A stretch of DNA of 64,000 nucleotides from contig JADJUS010000003.1 in NCBI GenBank assembly GCA_016716905.1, forward strand, positions 496,001 to 560,000, given 5' to 3'. How positions within the stretch are numbered: position 1 is the stretch's first letter; each line of letters begins with the position of its first letter. Made by a program: the position numbers and the translations under genes. The notes under the pieces are model-generated. The model had not been told where the DNA came from, did not search any database, and was given only the letters and a program-made list of their open reading frames with translations. The stretch comes from Acidobacteriota bacterium. Lineage in GTDB: Bacteria; Acidobacteriota; Vicinamibacteria; Vicinamibacterales; SCN-69-37. Shown here piece by piece: positions 1-8,601 of this stretch.

Positions 1-126
1 GACGCCGTGGAAATCCTCACCACCGGCGCCATCGTCGGCGGCTTCCAGGTCCGCGAAATCACGGCCACTTCCGTCGAACTCGTGCACGTCGCCTCGTCCT
101 CGACCACGCGTCTCACACTGCGCTAA
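1..126 (+). CDS. C-terminal end of an unknown protein (partial)
   Basis: The frame is open from the first base and gives 41 residues before TAA at 124-126. The pattern GAIVGGFQVREI followed by a short strand and a Leu-rich end loosely recalls the small beta domain that ends PilP/GspC-like secretion proteins. That is only a resemblance over about 25 residues, so no function is assigned. The gene body lies outside the window, and the hairpin at 129-190 follows the stop codon directly. Confidence 0.6.
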   Translation, partial: DAVEILTTGAIVGGFQVREITATSVELVHVASSSTTRLTLR

Positions 127-128
127 GC

Positions 129-190
129 AAAACGACCTCTGAGGTAATTACCGTCGGCCACTCATCGGTAATTACCTCAGAGGTCGTTTT
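129..190. terminator. Perfect 25-bp inverted repeat, likely terminator
   Basis: Arms at 129-153 and 166-190 are exactly complementary, with a 12-nt loop. The right arm ends in TTTT, so on the + strand it can act as a rho-independent terminator for the gene ending at 126. The left arm begins with AAAA, so it is bidirectional. The stem contains the core GACCTCTGAGGT, which recurs in the mosaic at 2735-3030. Part of the right arm is repeated directly at 197-213. The rest of 191-414 holds no gene, only a candidate promoter. Confidence 0.65.
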
Positions 191-201
191 GATCCGCAGA
201 G

Positions 202-230
202 GTCGTTTTGATCGCCCGATCATTTATAAT
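202..230 (+). promoter_or_regulatory. Candidate promoter upstream of icd
   Basis: A perfect TATAAT at 225-230 sits in the small palindrome ATCATTTATAATGAT. The hexamer 17 bp upstream (GTCGTT, 202-207) is a poor -35 match. The start codon of icd is about 185 bp downstream, so the leader would be long. The call rests on the -10 element alone. Confidence 0.3.
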
Positions 231-414
231 GATGTGTTGTCTGCGCACGTGAGGCGCACCACCGTGGTGCAAATCGCTGCGACGGCAGCAAACACAAAGG
301 GATTCACACATCAGGGGAGACTTTTCCACAAAGTTTTCAACAGATCCTGTGAAGATCCCGTAACGTTTCCTCCACCGTGGGAGGGACGTGACCTAAAACA
401 CCGGAAAGGTCCGC

Positions 415-1632
415 ATGAGCCCCGCCGCAATTACCCGCACGAACGACACGCTCCACGTTCCCGACAATCCCATCATTCCTTTTATTGAAGGTGACGGCAC
501 CGGCCCCGACATCTGGCGCGCCAGTGTGCGCGTATTTGATGCCGCAGTCGCCAAAGCGTACGGCGGCACGCGTGCCATCTCGTGGCAGGAAGTGTTGGCC
601 GGCGAAAAAGCATTTCAGCAAACGGGTAGCTGGTTGCCCGAAGCCACCCTCGCGGCCTTCCGTCAATATCTTGTGGGCATCAAGGGACCGCTCACGACGC
701 CCGTCGGCGGCGGCATCCGTTCGTTGAACGTCGCGCTCCGGCAGGAACTCGATCTTTATGTGTGCCTGCGGCCCGTGCGCTACTTCCGCGGCATGGAAAC
801 GCCCGTGAAACGTCCCGACCTGGTGGACATGGTGATCTTCCGCGAAAACACCGAAGACATTTACGCCGGCATCGAGTTTGAACAGGGGAGCGACGACGCG
901 AAGAAGTTCGGGACGATGCTGGCGGATACTTTCCCCAAGCTCGCGAAGAAAGTCAGGTTCCCCGAGAGTTCGGCGTATGGCATCAAGCCCGTGTCGCGCG
1001 AAGGCAGCGAGCGGCTCATCCGCGCCGCGCTCAAGTACGCCATCGCCAACAAGCGCAAGAGCCTCACGCTGGTGCACAAGGGCAACATCATGAAGTTCAC
1101 CGAAGGGGGTTTTCGCGACTGGGGCTACGACCTCGCGAAGCGCGAATTTGGCGGCGTCGAGATCGACGGCGGGCCCTGGTGCAAACTCCCAGATGGCCTG
1201 ATCGTCAAGGATGTGATTGCGGATGCGTTCCTGCAGCAGATCCTGACGCGGCCGGCCGAGTACGACGTGATTGCCACGCTGAACCTGAACGGCGACTACA
1301 TTTCCGATGCGCTCGCGGCGCAGGTGGGCGGCATCGGCATCGCGCCGGGCGGCAACATCAACTACATGACCGGGCACGCCGTGTTTGAAGCCACGCACGG
1401 CACGGCGCCCAAGTATGCCAACCTCGACAAGGTCAACCCCGGGTCCGTCATCCTCTCGGGCGACTTGATGTTCCGGTACATGGGCTGGACCGAGGCGGCC
1501 GACCTGATGGTCAACGCGCTCGAAAAGACCATCGACGACAAACAGGTCACGTACGACCTGGCGCGCATGATTCCGGGGGCGACCGAACTCAAGACGTCGG
1601 AATTCGCCACCGCGATGATCGAACGGCTGTAG
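415..1632 (+). CDS. icd: NADP-dependent isocitrate dehydrogenase
   Basis: This 405-residue protein has the length and motifs of the E. coli-type homodimeric enzyme, which oxidises isocitrate to 2-oxoglutarate in the cytoplasm with NADP. Visible are GIKGPLTTPVGGGIRSLN (substrate loop; Ser103 corresponds to the Ser113 phosphorylation site of the E. coli enzyme), NIMKFTEG, GDYISDALAAQVGG, and HGTAPKYA, whose Lys-Tyr pair is typical of NADP specificity. The ATG is preceded by AAAGG about 7 nt upstream. Its product feeds the KorAB enzyme at 60770-63666. A 31-bp palindrome separates it from mdh. Confidence 0.97.
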   Translation: MSPAAITRTNDTLHVPDNPIIPFIEGDGTGPDIWRASVRVFDAAVAKAYGGTRAISWQEVLAGEKAFQQTGSWLPEATLAAFRQYLVGIKGPLTTPVGGGIRSLNVALRQELDLYVCLRPVRYFRGMETPVKRPDLVDMVIFRENTEDIYAGIEFEQGSDDAKKFGTMLADTFPKLAKKVRFPESSAYGIKPVSREGSERLIRAALKYAIANKRKSLTLVHKGNIMKFTEGGFRDWGYDLAKREFGGVEIDGGPWCKLPDGLIVKDVIADAFLQQILTRPAEYDVIATLNLNGDYISDALAAQVGGIGIAPGGNINYMTGHAVFEATHGTAPKYANLDKVNPGSVILSGDLMFRYMGWTEAADLMVNALEKTIDDKQVTYDLARMIPGATELKTSEFATAMIERL

Positions 1633-1641
1633 ACGGAAGTT

Positions 1642-1719
1642 CCGCGGCCTTGAGACCCAGGCCGCGCTACGAGGAGCGTGACGGTATTTCGTAGCGCGGC
1701 CTGGGTCTCAAGGCCGCGG
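1642..1719. repeat. REP-like perfect 31-bp inverted repeat
   Basis: Arms at 1642-1672 and 1689-1719 are perfectly complementary around a 16-nt loop. Each arm is itself near-palindromic (CGCGGCCT ... AGGCCGCG) and ends in CTACGA. The same unit recurs in alternating orientation at 53034-53172, so this is a dispersed repeat family. TTTT follows at 1721-1724, so it could also weakly terminate icd transcription. Confidence 0.8.
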
Positions 1720-1765
1720 GTTTTAGCGCCTCGTGTAAGTTTTCTTTTTTTGTGGAGCAGTAATC

Positions 1766-2707
1766 ATGAATCGCAAAGTCACGGTAGTTGGTGGAGCAGG
1801 GAACGTGGGCGCGACGGTGGCGCGGGCTATTGCCGTCAAGGAACTGGCCGATGTGGTCATCGTGGACATTGCGGCCGAAAAGGCGGCGGGCATTGCGCTC
1901 GACATCTACGAGGCCTGCCCGATTGACGGGTCAGACACCCGGCTCGTCGGGACGTCGGACTATGCCGCCAGCGCCGGGTCGGACGTGGTGGTGATCACGT
2001 CGGGCGTGCCGCGTAAGCCGGGCATGAGCCGCGACGACCTCCTGAACGTGAACTACAAGATCATGCAGTCGGTGGTGGAGCAGGTGGTGAAGTACTCGCC
2101 CAACTGCATCATCGTGCCGGTGGCCAACCCGCTGGATGCCATGTGCCAGGCCGTGTACCGGCTGAGCGGTTTCCCGCGCGAACGCGTGGTGGGCATGGCC
2201 GGCGTGCTCGACTCGGCGCGGATGCGCACGTTCATCGCCATGGAACTCAACGTGTCGGTGGAAAACATCCACGCGTTTGTGCTGGGTGGCCACGGCGACA
2301 CCATGGTGCCCCTGCCGAGGTTCTCGACGGTGGCCGGCATTCCGCTGACGGAACTTGTGGCGATGGGCCGCCTCTCGCAGGCCAAACTCGACGAGATCTG
2401 CACGCGCACGGCGAACGGCGGCGCAGAAATCACGAAACTCGTGGGCACGAGCGCCTGGTACGCGCCCGGCGCCGCGGCCGCCGAAATGGTGGAGGCGATT
2501 CTCAAGGACAAGAAGTCCATCCTCCCGTGTTCGGTCTACCTGCAGGGTGAGTACGGCGTGACGGACCTCTTTGTGGGCGTGCCGGTGAAACTGGGCCGCG
2601 GCGGCGCGGAAGAGATCATCGAAATCCGCCTGACGCCCGACGAACAGGCCGCGTTCAACAAGTCCGCCGCGTCGGTCAAAGAACTGACGACTGTAATCGG
2701 CGTGTAA
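1766..2707 (+). CDS. mdh: Malate dehydrogenase (LDH-like type)
   Basis: The 313-residue protein interconverts malate and oxaloacetate with NAD. The Rossmann loop is GGAGNVGA near the N-terminus. The mobile loop VPRKPGMSRDDLL carries the arginines that select a dicarboxylate substrate, and GGHGDTMVP contains the catalytic His. Length and motifs fit the LDH-like MDH group found in many bacteria rather than the E. coli type. GGAG lies about 9 nt before the ATG. It follows icd on the same strand, making a small TCA pair, and a large palindromic mosaic lies downstream. Confidence 0.96.
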   Translation: MNRKVTVVGGAGNVGATVARAIAVKELADVVIVDIAAEKAAGIALDIYEACPIDGSDTRLVGTSDYAASAGSDVVVITSGVPRKPGMSRDDLLNVNYKIMQSVVEQVVKYSPNCIIVPVANPLDAMCQAVYRLSGFPRERVVGMAGVLDSARMRTFIAMELNVSVENIHAFVLGGHGDTMVPLPRFSTVAGIPLTELVAMGRLSQAKLDEICTRTANGGAEITKLVGTSAWYAPGAAAAEMVEAILKDKKSILPCSVYLQGEYGVTDLFVGVPVKLGRGGAEEIIEIRLTPDEQAAFNKSAASVKELTTVIGV

Positions 2708-2734
2708 CGCCTCGGCCCCACAAGGGCAGGGCAT

Positions 2735-3030
2735 TCACCATGAAGCTCCATGAAGATCCATGAAGCTCGGTGAAACACGTCACGCTGTCAGCAGGTGACC
2801 GGGGATGGGCGCCGCCTCCGGCGGCGGCGAGAGTGGAGGAAGTCCCAGAACGAAAGGCAGATATAAGGACCTCTGAGGTCGATTCGCGGGCTGGAGTTCG
2901 AAACGACCTCAGAGGTCTTTAGGCTGCTTTTCGTTCTGTGACTTCCTCCACTCCCGCTGGCCCGGCGTCAGCCGGGCACCCATCCCCGGTCACCCTTCAT
3001 GGAACTTCATGCCCTTCATGGTGAATCGCA
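2735..3030. repeat. Nested palindromic mosaic element (copy 1)
   Basis: The 409-bp gap between mdh and the kinase gene is filled by nested inverted repeats. The outermost layer is a 10-bp tandem array (CCATGAAGCT-type units, 2739-2770) mirrored by CTTCATGG units at 2995-3022. Inside, 2794-2813 pairs with 2975-2994, 2831-2860 pairs imperfectly with 2924-2953, and the centre is GACCTCTGAGGTC / GACCTCAGAGGTC. The same architecture recurs at 8602-8831. No ORF is supported in it. Confidence 0.85.
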
Positions 3031-3116
3031 TTAAGATTCCCGCGGAACTTTGTTTCCCTCGGCTCGTATCGGACTCACTTTTTGGCTACAATTAGCCGGT
3101 TCGCACGAGCAGCACT

Positions 3117-4949
3117 GTGACAGCCATACCGGAAAAGATCGGCCGCTACACCATCCTGGGCATGGTCGGCAAAGGCGGCATGGGCGTGCTTTACCGCGCC
3201 CATGACGACGTGCTGGAGCGCGATGTTGCGCTCAAGATGATGCTCGTCGACTTCTCGCACGACACCGCCGCCCGCGAGCGGTTCCTGCGCGAGGCCCGCG
3301 CCGTCGCGCGTCTGGCCCACCGCAACGTCGTCACCATCCACGAGCTGGGCGAGGTGGACGGCACCCCCTACATCGTCATGGAATTCCTGGGCGGGCGCGA
3401 CCTCGACGCCTTGATGAAGGCCGACGTGCAGCTGAGCCTGGTGCAGAAGCTCGAGATCGCCTCGCAGGTGTGCGAAGGCCTGGCGTATGCGCACGAGCAG
3501 GGCATCGTGCATCGCGACATCAAGCCCGGCAACGTGCGCGTGCTCGATGACGGCACCGTCAAGATCCTGGACTTCGGCATCGCGAAATTTGCCATGTCGT
3601 CGGTGACGCAGACCGGCACCGTGATGGGCACGCCCAGTTACATGGCGCCCGAACAAATCATGGGGCAGCCGATCGACGGCCGGTCGGATCTGTTTTCCGC
3701 CGGTGTGCTGCTCTATGAATTGCTGAGCGGCACCAAGCCGTTCCAGGGCGACAGTCCCACGGCCGTGGTCTACCAGATCATGAACGGCGAGCCGGTGCCC
3801 CTGCAGAACGCCATTCCGGACCTGCCCGAACCCATCAACGACATCGTCACGCACGCGCTGCGCAAGAATCCCGAGGAGCGCTACGGCAAAGCCAAGCAGA
3901 TGGCCGCCGACCTCCAGACCGTGCGCGCCATGCTCGATCCACAGTTGCACACCGGCAAGACGCCTGTGCTGGGGATGCCGCCGGCTGACGGCACGGGGAT
4001 GATGACCGTTCCCCTGTACGCGAAGACCCAAAGCATGCGCGCCGGGGGCCCGGCCACTGGCACCGCGAAAGTTGCCGAGCCGCCGGTGGCGGTGGTGGTG
4101 CCGCCGCGCGAAGAGGCGGGCAAGGGCCCGGTGGTCTGGATCGCGGGTGGCTTGGTCGCGATTGCACTGGCCGTGGGTGGGTATTTCTTCTTTGTCAGGC
4201 CTGATCCCGGCGCCACTCCGGGCGGAGCCGCCACCTCCGCCGATGGCGCTGCCGGAACAACTGGTGCGGGGGCGGGAGCCGCAGGTGCAGGTGCCGGCGC
4301 CGCGCTCGGCAAAGACGAACTGCTCGTGGTGTCCACGCCCAATGGCGCAAGCATCACCATCAACGGCGCGGATACGGGCAAAGTCACGCCGGCCGCCATC
4401 CCCTTGGCGAGCGTGCCCGCGGGCAGCACCGTCGAGCTGTCGCTCAAGGGGTTCAAGCCGATCTCCACGAAGATCACGGACGCCGATTTGAAGGCGGGCA
4501 ACAAGGACGTCAAGTTCGCGGCCGAAGCCCGGCCGGTGCGGCTCATCGTCACCGGGGCGTATCCCTTCGAGTTGGTGCAGGGGTCGCGGGTGATTTCGCC
4601 CTCAGCCGCGCGTCATGAAGTGACGGTGCAGCCCGGCGCGGGCGTCACGGCGCGCAGCAGGGAAATGTTGCTGAGCCAGGCGCTCTCGATCAGCTTCGAT
4701 CGCGCGCAGGCTGAAGTGACGCTGCCGGCCCCCGGCGTGCTCGCGGTGTTTTCCGCGGTGGAAACCTGCACGGTCAGCGTGGATGGCAACGATCTCGGCT
4801 TCCCGCCCATCCCGAGCAAATCGGTGGCCTCTGGCGGCCACACCGTGACGCTGACGTGCCCGGATGGTAAAGGTGAGTCGCGTAAAGTCACCGTCGTGCC
4901 GGGCGAGCGGCTTGCGGTGACGTTCGCCCCACCCAAGGAGAGCTATTGA
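3117..4949 (+). CDS. Transmembrane Ser/Thr protein kinase with PEGA-type ectodomain
   Basis: This 610-residue protein starts at GTG, 25 bp after a TACAAT hexamer. Residues 11-275 form a Hanks-type kinase with GKGGMG (18-23), Lys40, HRDIKPGN (Asp134), DFG (152-154) and APE (177-179), so it should be active. A Pro/Ala-rich linker leads to a single membrane span at about 338-360, then a Gly/Ala-rich spacer. A PEGA-like beta domain covers about 401-470, and a further beta-rich region runs to the C-terminus. The kinase is cytoplasmic and the PEGA part extracytoplasmic, a layout common in Acidobacteria and Myxobacteria. It ends within a few bases of the next gene, so the three genes to 8571 look like one operon for envelope sensing. 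The signal sensed is unknown. Confidence 0.9.
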   Translation: MTAIPEKIGRYTILGMVGKGGMGVLYRAHDDVLERDVALKMMLVDFSHDTAARERFLREARAVARLAHRNVVTIHELGEVDGTPYIVMEFLGGRDLDALMKADVQLSLVQKLEIASQVCEGLAYAHEQGIVHRDIKPGNVRVLDDGTVKILDFGIAKFAMSSVTQTGTVMGTPSYMAPEQIMGQPIDGRSDLFSAGVLLYELLSGTKPFQGDSPTAVVYQIMNGEPVPLQNAIPDLPEPINDIVTHALRKNPEERYGKAKQMAADLQTVRAMLDPQLHTGKTPVLGMPPADGTGMMTVPLYAKTQSMRAGGPATGTAKVAEPPVAVVVPPREEAGKGPVVWIAGGLVAIALAVGGYFFFVRPDPGATPGGAATSADGAAGTTGAGAGAAGAGAGAALGKDELLVVSTPNGASITINGADTGKVTPAAIPLASVPAGSTVELSLKGFKPISTKITDADLKAGNKDVKFAAEARPVRLIVTGAYPFELVQGSRVISPSAARHEVTVQPGAGVTARSREMLLSQALSISFDRAQAEVTLPAPGVLAVFSAVETCTVSVDGNDLGFPPIPSKSVASGGHTVTLTCPDGKGESRKVTVVPGERLAVTFAPPKESY

Positions 4950-4951
4950 GG

Positions 4952-6499
4952 ATGCGTCGAGGGGTGATGATTCTCGCGTGGGCCACTGCGCTGAGCACAA
5001 TAACCCTGGCCCAGTCGGCTGGAGAGGAAGTAGCGCGGCGGCAGCTTGAGAGTGGGCGCGCGTTTGCCAAGCAAGGTAACTACACCGAAGCGCTCAAGGA
5101 CTTCCGCGCGGTCGCCGACACACATCCCAACAGTTCCGTCGCCGACAACGCGCTGCTCGAGATCGCGCGGTACTACATCGACGTCGCGGGCGACACCAAA
5201 GAGGCCGCAGCAGCGGTGGACGCCATCGTCAAGAAATACGCGACGTCCGACTCCGCGCCGGACGCCTACCTGCTGGCAGGGCGCCTTGCGCTTGCGCGCA
5301 GCCATCAGTCCGCCGACCTTGATTCCGCCCTCGCGAATTTTGAACGTGTCTTCCGGTTATTCCCCTCGTCGGGCGCTGTTCCGCGTTCACTCACACTCGT
5401 CGGCGAGACGATGTGGTACGCGCGCCGGTATGACGATGCGCGCGCGAACCTCAGCAGGACCATTGCGGAGTTCCCGACCGACGCCACCGCGGCTGAAGCC
5501 TACCTGACACTGGGCAAGGTGCTGCTCGCACTGGGAGAACCCGTGCTGGCCATGGAAGAGATGCAGCAGGTGCGCAATCGCTGGCCCAACACGCCGGCGG
5601 CCGCCACTGCGCTTGCGCGCACCTCAACGCTGCATCGTCTCTACATTCGCGCGAAGGGTGGGCCGGCCTGGGCGCTGAGCGCCGACACCATTGGTCCCGT
5701 GAAGTTGCAGAACGTGGTCGGGTTGGCCTGGTCGGGCAAGGACGCGTTATTTTCAGCCGCGGAAACCGGCCTGTCCGTGCTCACGTCCGGTGCCACCGAA
5801 CGGCCGCAGGCCGTGGTGAGGCCGCGGGGCATCACGGTGGATCTGGCGGGGCAGGTGGTGGCGTTCGACGCAGGCGCACTCCGCCCGCCCACGGGCGCGC
5901 CACTGACGCTTGCCGTGCCCCAGTCGGGTGGTACGCCGAAGGCCCTGTCCAATCTCCAGGCGGCCACACAGGTGAGCAACGGCGATTGGCTCGTGGCTGA
6001 CAGCAACGATCGCGTGTTGCAGCGCTTCTCAAGCACCGGCACCCACGTAGGGACGTTTGGCGCGGGCCGCATCACGCGGCTGGCGTCCACGGAAACCGAC
6101 CTCGTGGCAGGGCTCGACAAAGACGCCAAGTCGGTGGTGGTCTTCGATGGGGCGGGGACGCTGACCGCGCGCATTCCCCTGAAGACCCCGGGCTACGATC
6201 TTGAGGAAGCCGAAGACCTGACGTTTGATGCGTTCGGGCATCTGTATGTGCTGAGCCGCACGTCCATTGCCGTGTTCTCGCCGTATCCCGCCGCGCCCGC
6301 TGCGACCGCAGCGGCGGCCCCAGCTGCGGCTGCGGCTCCGGCCGCGGCCCGCGCGGGCGCCTATCGCTTGCTCACCGTGTTTGCGCCGCCGCAGAACGAC
6401 CCCGCGGGATTCCGCCGCGCCACATCATTCGTCGTGGACCCGTCGGGCACGATCTACCTGTATGACGACCGCGCTGAACGCGTGATGGTGTATCGATGA
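4952..6499 (+). CDS. Secreted TPR protein with propeller-like repeats
   Basis: The N-terminus has a signal peptide (hydrophobic MILAWATALSTITLA, cut likely after AQSA). About residues 25-210 are TPR-like repeats of the kind seen in YbgF/BamD-like periplasmic proteins. From about 225 the sequence looks like NHL/beta-propeller blades (GLAWSGKDALFSA, DLTFDAFGHLYVLS, SFVVDPSGTIYLYDD), interrupted by an Ala/Pro-rich linker. An alternative TTG start at 4946 lies 5 nt after AAGGAG (4935-4940) and overlaps the kinase stop; the ATG at 4952 is preferred as a codon but has longer spacing. The protein is probably a periplasmic scaffold working with the kinase; no enzyme motif is seen. Confidence 0.8.
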   Translation: MRRGVMILAWATALSTITLAQSAGEEVARRQLESGRAFAKQGNYTEALKDFRAVADTHPNSSVADNALLEIARYYIDVAGDTKEAAAAVDAIVKKYATSDSAPDAYLLAGRLALARSHQSADLDSALANFERVFRLFPSSGAVPRSLTLVGETMWYARRYDDARANLSRTIAEFPTDATAAEAYLTLGKVLLALGEPVLAMEEMQQVRNRWPNTPAAATALARTSTLHRLYIRAKGGPAWALSADTIGPVKLQNVVGLAWSGKDALFSAAETGLSVLTSGATERPQAVVRPRGITVDLAGQVVAFDAGALRPPTGAPLTLAVPQSGGTPKALSNLQAATQVSNGDWLVADSNDRVLQRFSSTGTHVGTFGAGRITRLASTETDLVAGLDKDAKSVVVFDGAGTLTARIPLKTPGYDLEEAEDLTFDAFGHLYVLSRTSIAVFSPYPAAPAATAAAAPAAAAAPAAARAGAYRLLTVFAPPQNDPAGFRRATSFVVDPSGTIYLYDDRAERVMVYR

Positions 6500-8571
6500 A
6501 ACGCGTCCGAGCCATCGCCATCCTTCTGGTCTGCCTCGTGGCCGCTACGAGTGCCGCCATCCAGGAAGCCACGCCCGAACAGTTGTTCGAGCAGGGCAAG
6601 AAGCAGTTCGACGCCTTCCAGTATGACCAGGCGGTGCCGCTGTTCGACAAGCTCATCGCGGCGTTGACGGCGGGTGGGCCCGGTGTGCCGGTGCAGAAGC
6701 CGGAGTTGCTCATCCAGGCCTACGAACACCGCGCGCGGGCGCGGTTCGCGCTGGGCGACTCTGCGGGCGCCGATCAGGACTTCGCTGAACTACTCGGGCT
6801 CAAGCCAGACTTTGCGCTCGCCGCCGGCGTGTCGCCGCGCTTGATCAAGGTGCTCGACAACGTGCGCCGCGTCACCATCGGCCGCCTGAGCGTGCAGGTG
6901 ACGCCGCCCGGCCCGGTCACCATCGACGGCAAGGTGTATCAGGTCACCGCCGAGCCACTGGTGTTTGACATCAAGGCGGGCGAGCACACCGTAAACGCCA
7001 CGCGTCCCAACTACACACCGTTTGAGCAGAAGGTCACCGTGATCGCCACGGAAGTGGCGACCATGGCCATTACGCTCGAGCGCGTGGCGGCCACCATCAC
7101 CGTGGTCACGATGCCCGACGACGTCGAGGTGTTTATCGATGATGTGTCGAAGGGCCGCACCACAAAGGGCGCCGCAGAAGGTGTATCGGCGCCGTTGCCC
7201 ATCACCGGCATCTCGCTGGGCGACCATCGTCTGAAGCTGAAGCGCGCGTGTTTTGTCGATTTCGACATGCCGTTCACCCTGGTATCCGACGACATCCAGC
7301 CCGAGCCCGTGCAGTTGACGCCGGCGGTGGCCAAGGTGGTGATCGAAAGCACCGACCGTGAAGCCACTGTGGTGGTGGACGGCGAGCCCCGCGGGCCTGT
7401 GGGCAGCGATGTCACGGTGTGCGCCGGCACCCATCTGATTGAGGTGCGCGGCGCGCGCGGACGTTTTGTGGACCGCCGTGAATGGAAGACTGGCGACACG
7501 GCCACGCTGACCGCCACGTTGCGGAGCGCGGTGCCATTCATCTCCATGCAGGCTGGCGCCGGTTCTACGCCCGAGCAGTTGCGCGGCACGCTGGAACGGA
7601 TGCTGGCGCCGGCCAATCGCGTCATGTTCTTCACGCCCGACGCCGCGGAGCTTGACGCCGCGATGAAGCAGGAAAACATTCCGGCCGACTGGCTCGGTCC
7701 GATGCTCGGCCAGCCTGGCGCACGCCTCCCGCGCGAAGCCGTGCGCGACATGGCCCGGCGCCTTTCGACGCGTCTGGGCGTGCAGGGCCTGTCGGCGGCT
7801 GTGGTGGGGGCTGACGCCTACACCGTGTCGCTTCTGTTCCTGGCGGCCGGCAGCGGTGAGCCCGATCTGCTCACGCTGAGCCTCACCGACTCGGCGTCGC
7901 AGGGCCGTGTGCTCGAGCGCCTCAACGCCGCGCTGCCCACGCTCGTGCGTCTTTCCGTGAATGCCGCGTTCATCGACGTGGCCGGCACACCCGGCGCCGT
8001 TGTCGCGCGCGCCGGCGAGGGAGCGGGCCTGGCGCCCGGCGACATCATCACCTCCGCGGTGGGCAAGCCCGTCGCCTCTGTGGCCGACTTCCAGGCCGCG
8101 CTTGCCGCGCAGCCGCTGACCGCCCAGTCCATCGCGCTCGAGGTGAAGGGCGCCGGGGGCGTGGTCAGGAAAGTGCCCGCGCCCGTGACGCTGGGCGTGG
8201 ATACGCTGGGCGTGCGCGACCCCGCGCTCCTGGCCAATCGCGCGCTGCTGGACCTGCAGGACGCCGTGCGTTCGCCGGTGGTGGGCGTGCAAAGCATGGC
8301 CGCGTCAATCAACCTCGCCCTGGTGCACATGCGCCTGGGCAACTGGGACGACGCGTTGGCGGCCATCAAGGATGTGCAGTTGCTGGACGGCCCGGGCGTC
8401 TCGGCCGGCACGGTGGCCTATCTCAATGGCCTGGCGTACGAGGCGCTGGGCCGCGCGCCCGACGCCACGGCGGCCTTCACGAAAGCGGCCGCCTCTCCCC
8501 AGGCACGCCTCTGGTATGAAGGCCCCCTCGTGGCCCCCCTCGCGCGCACGAAACTCCAGAATCGCCGGTAA
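6496..8571 (+). CDS. Secreted TPR/PEGA/PDZ-like protein
   Basis: The start overlaps the previous stop (ATGA), indicating translational coupling. A clear signal peptide (MKRVRAIAILLVCLVAATSA) is followed by TPR-like helices (about 25-110). Several PEGA-like beta repeats follow up to about residue 345 (for example VTMPDDVEVFIDD and VVVDGEPRGPVG). A middle domain follows, then a PDZ-like module around 490-560 (GLAPGDIITSAVGKP) and two C-terminal TPR-like helices pairs. No protease triad is visible, so the PDZ module is likely a binding domain. It is the third gene of the kinase operon and is probably periplasmic. Confidence 0.8.
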   Translation: MKRVRAIAILLVCLVAATSAAIQEATPEQLFEQGKKQFDAFQYDQAVPLFDKLIAALTAGGPGVPVQKPELLIQAYEHRARARFALGDSAGADQDFAELLGLKPDFALAAGVSPRLIKVLDNVRRVTIGRLSVQVTPPGPVTIDGKVYQVTAEPLVFDIKAGEHTVNATRPNYTPFEQKVTVIATEVATMAITLERVAATITVVTMPDDVEVFIDDVSKGRTTKGAAEGVSAPLPITGISLGDHRLKLKRACFVDFDMPFTLVSDDIQPEPVQLTPAVAKVVIESTDREATVVVDGEPRGPVGSDVTVCAGTHLIEVRGARGRFVDRREWKTGDTATLTATLRSAVPFISMQAGAGSTPEQLRGTLERMLAPANRVMFFTPDAAELDAAMKQENIPADWLGPMLGQPGARLPREAVRDMARRLSTRLGVQGLSAAVVGADAYTVSLLFLAAGSGEPDLLTLSLTDSASQGRVLERLNAALPTLVRLSVNAAFIDVAGTPGAVVARAGEGAGLAPGDIITSAVGKPVASVADFQAALAAQPLTAQSIALEVKGAGGVVRKVPAPVTLGVDTLGVRDPALLANRALLDLQDAVRSPVVGVQSMAASINLALVHMRLGNWDDALAAIKDVQLLDGPGVSAGTVAYLNGLAYEALGRAPDATAAFTKAAASPQARLWYEGPLVAPLARTKLQNRR

Positions 8572-8601
8572 ATCCGTCGAATACCGCGAGATCAGGTTCC
8601 C

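Noticed and set aside
2735..3030. CRISPR-like array
   Set aside because: The repeats are 10-bp units with no spacers and are arranged as mirrored palindromes; no cas genes are in the window.
6790..8292. 500-codon open frame on the - strand
   Set aside because: It is a His/Arg-rich antisense frame typical of high-GC genes, lying inside the TPR/PEGA gene.
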